NCBI GenBank assembly: GCA_016926575.1
Contig: JAFGOJ010000291.1
Span: 1-5,816 of the forward strand
Source: Anaerolineae bacterium
GTDB taxonomy: Bacteria; Chloroflexota; Anaerolineae; B4-G1; DUEL01
Direction of reading: 5' to 3'
DNA: 5,816 bases
The position numbers and the translations under genes were made by a program. Shown here in pieces: positions 1 to 5,816 of the stretch; the stretch's first letter is position 1; every line of letters starts with the position of its first letter. The notes beneath the pieces were generated by a model, which had not been told where the DNA came from, did not search any database, and worked only from the letters and a program-made list of their open reading frames with translations.

Positions 1-7
1 GCGATGA

Positions 8-72
8 GGAGATTGCTTCGCGGCCCCTTCGACTTCGCTCAGGGCAAGCTCTTCGGGCCGCTCGCAATGACC
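8..72. repeat. REP-like intergenic inverted repeat with an inner second repeat
   Basis: The outer arms are ATTGC (12-16) plus GCGGCCC (20-26) on the left, and GGGCCGC (55-61) plus GCAAT (64-68) on the right, separated by short unpaired spacers. The interior, about 24-54, starts with CCCTTCGACTTCGCTCAGGG (25-44), which has its own short CCCT/AGGG arms. Both outer and inner motifs match types of dispersed intergenic repeat that I recall from Chloroflexota and similar genomes. No coding frame is supported across 1-148, and this stretch appears to be non-coding repeat DNA. Confidence 0.65.
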
Positions 73-100
73 AGAGTGAGCAGTTACCATTTTCTTAATG

Positions 101-148
101 TAGGGCGGGTTTCTTACCCGCCGGTCGCGGCTTTGGAAAGCCGCCCTA
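101..148. repeat. Compound palindrome (two hairpins within outer inverted arms) abutting the kinase stop
   Basis: The outer arms TAGGGCGG (101-108) and CCGCCCTA (141-148) are perfect inverted copies. Inside are two further inverted repeats: GGCGGGT (104-110) with ACCCGCC (116-122) around a 5-base loop, and GCGGCTTT (127-134) with AAAGCCGC (137-144) around GG. The element can therefore fold as two side-by-side hairpins or as a single outer stem. It begins immediately after the kinase TAA (149-151 on the minus strand). It probably protects or ends the transcript, but no T-tract follows on either strand, so it is not a classical intrinsic terminator. The layout resembles mobile or dispersed intergenic palindromes; whether it recurs in the genome cannot be told from one copy. 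Confidence 0.75.
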
Positions 149-3100
149 TTACGTGGAAATGACGTCTTGAAAGGTGGGTAAAGTGATAACGAACGTGCTG
201 CCCACGCCCGGTTCGCTTTCGAGGCAGACCGTTCCGCTGTGCAATTCTACAATCTCTTTGACCAGCGCCAGGCCCAGCCCAGCGCCGCCGTGCCGCCGGC
301 GGGTGCTGCCATCGACCTGGTAGAAGCGCTCGAAGACGCGTTCTTTCTGATCGGCGGGAATGCCGATGCCCGTGTCGCTCACTTTGACGATGACGTGGTC
401 GGCCGCCGCGGAAACGTCTACAAAGACAGCGCCGCCTTGCGAGGTGAATTTCACGGCATTGCTCAGCAAGTTGTCCATCACGCGGCGCAAATACGTCGCT
501 TCGCCCTGTATCTGCGGCAAATCGGGGGCCACCGTCAGCGTCAGAGCCAGGCCGGACTGGTCGGCCTTGACCCGGAAATCGCGCACGACGTCCTCGACCA
601 GCTCCCCCACGTCGAGCGGCACCAACACCGGTTCGTGAGCCTCCGCCAGCAGGATGAGCATGATGTCTTCGACCATCTCGCCCAGCATGGCCGCCCGGCG
701 GGCGATGATGCCGGCGGCCTCCTGTTGCTCCGCTTCCAACGCTCCCAACTCGCCCAGCGCGAGCAACTCCGCGTATCCGCGTATCAACGCCAGCGGCAAC
801 CGCAGTTCGTGAGAGACGTTTTGGATGAACTCGCTCTTGAGCTGGTCCAGCTTTTGCAACTGCGTCAGCGCGTCGGCCAGCGCATCGGCCTGGTTGCGGA
901 CTTCCCGGTACAACTGGGCGTTTTCTATGGCCGTGGCGGCGTGGTTGGCGAAGGCCTCCAGCCGGCGCGCGTCGGCAAATTCGAACTGGCCGGGCTGCGC
1001 GCCGTCGACGTTCAGAAATCCCACCACCACGCCCCCCACCTGGATCGGCGCGGCAACGTACGAGCGCATCCAGTCACACCCGACGTGCGACTTCCATTCC
1101 GGATAGAGCAGAGCATCGGGAATGGTCACCGATTCGCGCGTCAGGGCCATCTTCAACAGAGCCGGGAACTCAGCCAGGGGGGCCCGAAAATTCTCGATGG
1201 AGCGCGCGTTGCCGAGCCGGTCGTACCCCCGCCAGCGCACGACGCGGGCCACGGTTCCCTCGACGAGCATGACGTTGAACGCATCTCCCGCCACGACCCG
1301 GGCGACCTGCCCCAGGATGCGGTCGAGCACCTGGTCCAGGTCGAGCGTGCTGCTGACGATGGCCGCCGCTGCTTCCAACGCCTCGGCCAGCTCGCGCTGC
1401 TTCCGCTCGGCCTGGAATAGGCGGCTGTTGTCGATGACAATCGCCGCCTGAGCCGCAAAGCCCTGCGCCAAACGGGCGTGTTCTGCGGTGTAGAACCCCG
1501 CTTGATGCTTGTCCAGAGCGATCATGCCCACCAGGCGGTCGCTGACCACCATCGGCACGCCCAGCCACGAGCGGATCTCGGCCTGAACGTGAACCGATTT
1601 CCGAAAATCCTGGTACGCGGCAGACACATCGTCGACCACCAGTGGCGCTCGGATTTCGACGACCTTCGAGTTGGGATTGTCTCCTCCGATCAAGAAACAC
1701 ATGCCCAACAGGTCCTCCAGGTTCGGGAACCCGCGCCCGCCAACGATCTGCATACACCGCTGGCCCGCTTCGAGGTCGCACTCGGGGCTATAGCGCAGCA
1801 ACTGCACCGAGGCGCTATCGTAAGGGACGACCGCGTGCAACTGAGCCAGAACGTGCTCGATGGCCTGATCGAGGTCCAGGCTGGTGGTCAACACCAATGC
1901 CGCTTCCCGCAGAGTCTCCGCCTCGTGGCGGCGCTTGCGCGCATCTTCGTAGAGACGCACGTTCTCCAGCGTCGTCGCGATGCGCGCGCCGATCTCCTCG
2001 CCCAGCCGTAATTCTTCGATCCCAAAGACGTTCGGGTCGGTGTGACTGTACATAATCACGCCGAACGGTTCGCCGTCCCGATCCAACAGAGGCACGCAGA
2101 TGGCGGAGCCAATCGGTGGAGAATCGCTCTCTCCCGGCAGGGTCAACCAGCGCGGATCTTCTTTGGTGTCGTAGACCAGGGCCGAGCGGCGCGTTTCCAG
2201 CACGTGGGCTTCGAATCCGTGCGTGATGATCTGCCGTGCGAACGTCTGAGACTCCGTGGGCGTAAGCACCTGGCGCGCCGGCACGGTGGAGTAGAACAGT
2301 GGGTTCCCCTGCACATTCAACAATATCAGGTCCCCCTGTTGAGCGTGGAGGTAAGAAGCAAAGTGGAGAGCGGCGTTGCACGTCTCGTCGAGCGTGGTAG
2401 ACACAGAGAGCTGGCGGCTGATCTCGTACAGCATCCCCAACCGGGTGCGGTCGGATTCGGCGTCCTCGTAGAGGCGGGCGTTGGCGACCGCCACCGCCAC
2501 CTGGTCGGCGATGGTGGAAAGGAACTGCTTCTCTTCATCTCCGTACGCGTAGGGGTGATACGCCTGGATACAGATCACGCCCATGACGTGCCCACTAGCC
2601 AGCATCGGCACACCCAGCCACGATTGTGGGATCTTCTGCGTGCCCCACAACTCACCCATCGGCCACTGCTCGCGCTCCGCGTCGAAGTGCGAGACGAGCA
2701 CGGGCCGCCTTTCGTCGATGACGATGTCGGTCAGTCCCAACCCCTTGGGTAACCGTTCCGGCGGCAGTTGTTCTCCCTCGTCGATGCGGAAGCGAAAGTC
2801 CAGCACCTTCGTCCGTTCGTCGTACAGTGCGATGTAATAAGCATCTGGTTCGAAGGTAGCCGCGATCTCGCGGCACAGCACCTCCACCAACTCGTACAAA
2901 TCGAGCGTGCTGCCCACCGCCTGGGCGACCCGGTTGACGACGGCCAGTCGCTCCGCCCGCTGCTGGGCCAGCAAGCGCTGTTGGCGCACGTTCTGCGCCA
3001 GCTCCCCCACAATCAGGGCCACCAAATTGAGCACGAGGATCAAGGCGAACGAATCGGCCTCATCCAACGTGCGGGTCAACAGCGCCCGCCACCCCAAAAA

Positions 3101-3829
3101 GGCACTGAAGAGCAATGCCAGCAGCCAGGCCTCCGCCGCCCCCACCAGGACCGCCACCAGGACGACCGGGATGAAGAAGAGATAGGCAGCGAACTGCATC
3201 CCGGAGAGATAACTGATCACCAGAAGTACGCTGAGCAACGCGATGCCCGCGCCTGCCCACAAGAAATTTTTCTGAAAGCCGAAGCGAATCCACCAAGCCG
3301 GCCGCCTCTTCTGCACCCGTTCGATCACGCTGATGGCGAAGACAATGAAGATCACGTCGACCATCATCTCGGCGATCATACCGGTCCAAAAAGTTGACGT
3401 GTCGATGTGCCTACGGGGGAGCACGCCGATGACAAGGAAGCCGATGACGTTGAGAGCGTGCCCAACGAGGATCGTCGTCGCAGTGCCGATGCGGCTGCGG
3501 TTGAGGAAAGGGAGCCCGGCGGCGGCCCCCATCAGCGTGTGCGGGAGAATCGCGACGAATTCGAACACGTCGACGCCGGAGAAAGGGAGCTTGATCAGCG
3601 CGTTCGAAAGCGTGCCCAGCAACCCCACCAACGCCCCGGTCAGCGAGCCGCCGAAGTAACCGACGATAACGGGAACCACTATGTTGAGCGCCAGGATGGC
3701 ATCGGGCACCATGGGATTGGGGAGGCGGTTGACTAGCAGCCCTAACCCCACATAACACACACTCCCCAGCGCCACCAGAGACCACTGCGGTTTCCCTATG
3801 GCATACGTGCGCCTGCGGTGCTGTCCCAT
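149..3829 (-). CDS. Membrane-bound multi-GAF sensor histidine kinase (hybrid-less, HisKA type)
   Basis: This gene encodes a 1226-residue sensor kinase predicted to autophosphorylate on His and pass phosphate to an unidentified response regulator. Residues about 16-280 hold roughly nine to ten hydrophobic segments. Residues 16-170 look like an ECF-transporter S component, and 187-280 look like a KdpD/DUF4118-type membrane block. Four GAF domains follow at about 306-453, 472-630, 645-805 and 826-975. Each ends in a related N-x-x-L-[YF] helix (N450, N623, N801, N970), which gives a repeat period of 169-178 residues. The DHp helix carries H1007 in SHELRLPL, where the usual Thr is Leu1011. The ATPase domain has an N box (N1120, N1124), a D box SDTGIGIP (D1152), an F box (F1166, F1169) and a G2 box GAGLGL (1182-1187). 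No HAMP, PAS or receiver domain is visible. The start is set at the Met at 3829 because a GGAGG site precedes it. The in-frame Met at 3976 would add 49 residues of non-hydrophobic sequence overlapping the exporter gene. The kinase assignment is very secure; the ligand and the partner are unknown. Confidence 0.95.
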   Translation of the reverse strand: MGQHRRRTYAIGKPQWSLVALGSVCYVGLGLLVNRLPNPMVPDAILALNIVVPVIVGYFGGSLTGALVGLLGTLSNALIKLPFSGVDVFEFVAILPHTLMGAAAGLPFLNRSRIGTATTILVGHALNVIGFLVIGVLPRRHIDTSTFWTGMIAEMMVDVIFIVFAISVIERVQKRRPAWWIRFGFQKNFLWAGAGIALLSVLLVISYLSGMQFAAYLFFIPVVLVAVLVGAAEAWLLALLFSAFLGWRALLTRTLDEADSFALILVLNLVALIVGELAQNVRQQRLLAQQRAERLAVVNRVAQAVGSTLDLYELVEVLCREIAATFEPDAYYIALYDERTKVLDFRFRIDEGEQLPPERLPKGLGLTDIVIDERRPVLVSHFDAEREQWPMGELWGTQKIPQSWLGVPMLASGHVMGVICIQAYHPYAYGDEEKQFLSTIADQVAVAVANARLYEDAESDRTRLGMLYEISRQLSVSTTLDETCNAALHFASYLHAQQGDLILLNVQGNPLFYSTVPARQVLTPTESQTFARQIITHGFEAHVLETRRSALVYDTKEDPRWLTLPGESDSPPIGSAICVPLLDRDGEPFGVIMYSHTDPNVFGIEELRLGEEIGARIATTLENVRLYEDARKRRHEAETLREAALVLTTSLDLDQAIEHVLAQLHAVVPYDSASVQLLRYSPECDLEAGQRCMQIVGGRGFPNLEDLLGMCFLIGGDNPNSKVVEIRAPLVVDDVSAAYQDFRKSVHVQAEIRSWLGVPMVVSDRLVGMIALDKHQAGFYTAEHARLAQGFAAQAAIVIDNSRLFQAERKQRELAEALEAAAAIVSSTLDLDQVLDRILGQVARVVAGDAFNVMLVEGTVARVVRWRGYDRLGNARSIENFRAPLAEFPALLKMALTRESVTIPDALLYPEWKSHVGCDWMRSYVAAPIQVGGVVVGFLNVDGAQPGQFEFADARRLEAFANHAATAIENAQLYREVRNQADALADALTQLQKLDQLKSEFIQNVSHELRLPLALIRGYAELLALGELGALEAEQQEAAGIIARRAAMLGEMVEDIMLILLAEAHEPVLVPLDVGELVEDVVRDFRVKADQSGLALTLTVAPDLPQIQGEATYLRRVMDNLLSNAVKFTSQGGAVFVDVSAAADHVIVKVSDTGIGIPADQKERVFERFYQVDGSTRRRHGGAGLGLALVKEIVELHSGTVCLESEPGVGSTFVITLPTFQDVIST

Positions 3830-3840
3830 CCCTGCCCCCA

Positions 3841-3847
3841 CCTCCCT
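3841..3847 (-). promoter_or_regulatory. Ribosome binding site deciding the kinase start
   Basis: On the minus strand AGGGAGG lies here, and its GGAGG core ends 11 bases before the ATG at 3829. The spacing is slightly long, but the match to the anti-Shine-Dalgarno is good. It sits in the 31-base gap after the exporter stop codon. It favours the short kinase start over the in-frame Met at 3976 inside the exporter gene. Confidence 0.7.
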
Positions 3848-3860
3848 GGCGTCGCCCGCC

Positions 3861-5702
3861 TTACGTCGATTGAGGAGACAGCGCGCGCTTACCCCGCCGC
3901 CGGCCCACCTGCTCGACGTATTCGAGCGACTGGTGGCGAAAATACGCGTCGTACAACTCGGCGTAATGCCCTCCACGAGCCATCAACGCATCGTGGCTGC
4001 CCTCTTCGATGATCCGACCTTCCTTGAGCACAATGATGCGGTCGACCGCCCGCACGGTAGAGAGGCGATGCGCGATCAGGATGGACGTACTGCGTTTCAG
4101 AATCAGGTCCGTCGCGTCCTGAATCTGCGCTTCGGTGAACGGGTCGATGCTCGCCGTCGCCTCGTCCAAGATGAAGATGGCGGGCGTCTGGACCAGCACG
4201 CGCATCAACGCGATCAGTTGGCGCTGCCCCATCGAGAGGTGCGCACCCCGCTCCCCAACGTCGGTCTGCAGGCCGTCCGGAAGCGTCTCCAGCCAGTCCC
4301 CACCCCCAATCTGCCGCGCGATGGCTTCGAGCTGCGCGTCCGGCAGGTCGGGGCGCGCGTAACGGATATTCTCCGCCACCGTCCCGGAAAAGAGAAAGGG
4401 CATCTGCGAGACGATGCCCAACTGCCGGCGGTAGTCGTGCAAATCGAACGTGCGAATGTCCCGCCCGTCGATCAGAATCCGACCCTCCTGAAACTCGTAA
4501 AACCGGGCGATGAGCTTGACGATGCTGCTCTTGCCCGCGCCGGTGTGGCCCACGAACGCCACGCTCTCCCCCGGCGCGATGCGCAGCGAGAAGTCCGCCA
4601 GCACCTGCTCCTGCTGCGTGTAGCGAAACGAGACCCGCTCGAACAGAATGTCGCCCTGCAACTGCGCCACGGGGTCGGCGGCCAGTTGGTGCACCGTGGG
4701 TTCGGCGTCGATCAGGGCGAACACCCGCTCCGCCGCCGACAGCCCGCTCTGAAACTGGCTCCAAAAGGCGGAGATGTTGATCATAGGGAACCAGAATCGG
4801 TCGACGCTGTTCAGGAACAGATACCAATCGCCGATGGAAATCACCCCTGCTACCGCCGACAGGCCGCCCGCGTAGACCAGAAACGCCAGCCCCAGCCCCG
4901 ACAGCGCGTTGAGCACCGGGAAAACCAGCGCCAGCGTGTACCCGCGGCGCAGGTTGACGCGGTACGACTGCACGTTCACCGCGCTGAACTCGTCGTAGAT
5001 GGTCGCTTCCTGGCGGAAGTTCTTGGCCACGCTGATGCCCGTCACCGCCTCCTGGATGGCCGCGTTGACCTCGGCCAGGACGCGGAAGCCGCGGCGCGTG
5101 ACCCGCCGGGCCAGCTTGCGGAAGCTCAGGGCCAGCACCAACACCACCGGACTGAGCACCAGCGCGAGCAGCGTCAGACGCGGCGAAATCGTCCACAGAA
5201 AAATGAACAAAATCGGCACCTGCAACACCTGGCCGATCAGATCGGTGACCAACTGCACCACCTGGGCGAATTCTTCCGTGTCCGACGTGATGCGGCTGAT
5301 GATGCGCCCCGAGCGGAACTCGTCGAAGAAGGACATGTCGTGGCCCACCGAGGCGTCGAACGCCTCGACGCGCAGCGTCTGCACGATGCTACCAATGATG
5401 CGCGCCGTCAACAGCCGCCGCACCCAGTTGATGCCCCAGTTCGACAGGCCGTGGATCAGCGTGAAGACCACCAGCCCCACCAACACGTCGAGCCGGCGCG
5501 GCGTGTCGATCAGGAAGTCCACCCCCCAGGCAACGACGACGGGCTGGAGCGCGTTCAGCCCGGCATACAACGCGATGATGAGGCCCACCAGCACGACCTG
5601 GGCACGGTAGGGCGCAAAGTACGCCAGGATGCGCCGTGCCAGTTCCCGGTCGCTGTACTGGCGGTCGTATGCCTCGGCGTTGAGTCCTCCAAAAAATCCC
5701 AT
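3861..5702 (-). CDS. ABC exporter half-transporter, membrane domain fused to ATPase (ABCB/MsbA-like)
   Basis: This is a complete 613-residue half-transporter. Two copies, or one copy plus a related partner, would form an ATP-driven inner-membrane exporter. The substrate cannot be read from sequence; lipids, drugs and peptides are all possible in this family. The membrane domain spans about 35-320, with hydrophobic helices near 35-62, 72-92, 153-172, 174-195, 255-280 and 285-300. The ATPase domain spans about 350-585. Its motifs are A-loop Tyr361, Walker A GHTGAGKSS (385-393), Q-loop Gln433, signature LSMGQ (489-493), Walker B with D513 and E514, D-loop SID (518-520) and H-loop His545. The catalytic Glu is intact, so the site looks ATPase-competent. 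The signature has Met where the consensus LSGGQ has Gly, a position that varies in this family. The ATG at 5702 has GGAG five bases upstream. No second half-transporter is in the window, so it is either a homodimer or its partner lies to the right. The gene ends 31 bases before the kinase gene on the same strand, which suggests an operon. Confidence 0.95.
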   Translation of the reverse strand: MGFFGGLNAEAYDRQYSDRELARRILAYFAPYRAQVVLVGLIIALYAGLNALQPVVVAWGVDFLIDTPRRLDVLVGLVVFTLIHGLSNWGINWVRRLLTARIIGSIVQTLRVEAFDASVGHDMSFFDEFRSGRIISRITSDTEEFAQVVQLVTDLIGQVLQVPILFIFLWTISPRLTLLALVLSPVVLVLALSFRKLARRVTRRGFRVLAEVNAAIQEAVTGISVAKNFRQEATIYDEFSAVNVQSYRVNLRRGYTLALVFPVLNALSGLGLAFLVYAGGLSAVAGVISIGDWYLFLNSVDRFWFPMINISAFWSQFQSGLSAAERVFALIDAEPTVHQLAADPVAQLQGDILFERVSFRYTQQEQVLADFSLRIAPGESVAFVGHTGAGKSSIVKLIARFYEFQEGRILIDGRDIRTFDLHDYRRQLGIVSQMPFLFSGTVAENIRYARPDLPDAQLEAIARQIGGGDWLETLPDGLQTDVGERGAHLSMGQRQLIALMRVLVQTPAIFILDEATASIDPFTEAQIQDATDLILKRSTSILIAHRLSTVRAVDRIIVLKEGRIIEEGSHDALMARGGHYAELYDAYFRHQSLEYVEQVGRRRGKRALSPQST

Positions 5703-5707
5703 AATCG

Positions 5708-5711
5708 CTCC
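5708..5711 (-). promoter_or_regulatory. Ribosome binding site of the exporter gene
   Basis: On the minus strand GGAG is followed by a 5-base spacer (CGATT) and then the ATG at 5702. The spacing is ordinary and supports this start codon. Confidence 0.7.
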
Positions 5712-5735
5712 AAAGTCAGGTGATACAGACGTATC

Positions 5736-5816
5736 TTCTCAAAAAGTGGGGGTGGGGGTTTTGCGGGCGGCTTCGCCGCCCGCAAAACCCCCATCTTCTC
5801 CCCGCTTTATTGAGAA
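5736..5816. repeat. Nested near-perfect palindrome upstream of the exporter gene
   Basis: The inner arms 5754-5771 and 5775-5792 are an 18-bp perfect inverted repeat around TTC. The outer arms also match: 5736-5751 read TTCTCAAAAAGTGGGG, and the reverse complement of 5800-5816 reads TTCTCAATAAAGCGGGG, which differs by one inserted base and one T/C change. Only 2 bases on the left and 7 on the right separate inner from outer arms. The element reaches the last base of the window, so it may extend further. On the minus strand a T5 run (5745-5741) follows the inner stem after about 8 bases, so it could also end transcription from an upstream gene. A MITE-like element and a large terminator are both possible. 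Confidence 0.75.

Noticed and set aside
1..148. CRISPR array or tRNA/small RNA gene in the left flank
   Set aside because: There are no regularly spaced direct repeats and no tRNA-like cloverleaf with T-loop or anticodon features. The inverted repeats explain the structure.
239..1420. 393-codon plus-strand open frame opposite the kinase C-terminal half
   Set aside because: It is the antisense shadow of the GAF4 and HisKA/HATPase region. It has a low-complexity His/Gln/Arg-rich composition and no recognisable domain.
3830..3976. 49-codon N-terminal extension of the kinase to the in-frame Met at 3976
   Set aside because: It would overlap the exporter gene by more than 100 bases and lacks family-like sequence. 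The Met at 3829 has a GGAGG site and leads directly into the first membrane helix.
3798..5723. 641-codon plus-strand open frame opposite the exporter
   Set aside because: The product is rich in His, Gln, Arg and Asp without domains or motifs, as expected for the antisense of a GC-rich gene. It lies opposite a clear ABC transporter and has no convincing start context.
5703..5742. Possible promoter for the exporter (TTGAGA on the minus strand, with TATCAC downstream)
   Set aside because: TTGAGA resembles a -35 box, but TATCAC is only 11 bases away and nothing resembles a -10 box at 16-18 bases. TTGAGA is also part of the palindrome arm.
5555..5794. 79-codon minus-strand open frame starting inside the right-hand palindrome
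   Set aside because: It runs out of frame through the exporter's start region, begins in repeat DNA, and resembles no known protein.

Overview
The window is almost filled by two genes that are both read on the minus strand. Hairpin-rich repeat DNA lies at each end. The base composition is GC-rich. The organism is most likely a member of the Chloroflexota (Anaerolineae, Caldilinea or Roseiflexus type). This rests on the flavour of the half-ABC exporter N-terminus, the multi-GAF histidine kinase, and intergenic repeats with the ATTGCTTCG...CGCAATGAC and CTTCGACTTCGCTCAGG motifs that I associate with such genomes. It is an inference from memory, not a database result.

Layout in the direction of transcription (right to left): (1) 5736-5816 is a nested, nearly perfect palindrome of about 81 bp that runs to the window edge. 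(2) 5700-3861 encodes a complete 613-residue half-ABC exporter with one membrane domain and one ATPase domain. (3) After a 31-base gap carrying a GGAGG ribosome site, 3829-149 encodes a 1226-residue membrane histidine kinase. It has an unusual N-terminal membrane region, four GAF domains in tandem, and a HisKA/HATPase core. (4) A compound palindrome (101-148) directly abuts the kinase stop codon, followed by a second, apparently composite repeat (about 8-72).

The tight same-strand spacing suggests that exporter and kinase are co-transcribed. No response regulator is in the window, so the kinase's output partner is unknown. The most interesting points are the kinase's two-part membrane region, whose first half resembles the substrate-binding S component of ECF vitamin transporters; the loss of the conserved Thr in its H box (SHELRLPL instead of SHELRTPL); its linkage to an exporter; and the structured repeats on both flanks. 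I see no clearly novel multi-gene system. All other long open frames look like antisense or out-of-frame shadows of these two genes.
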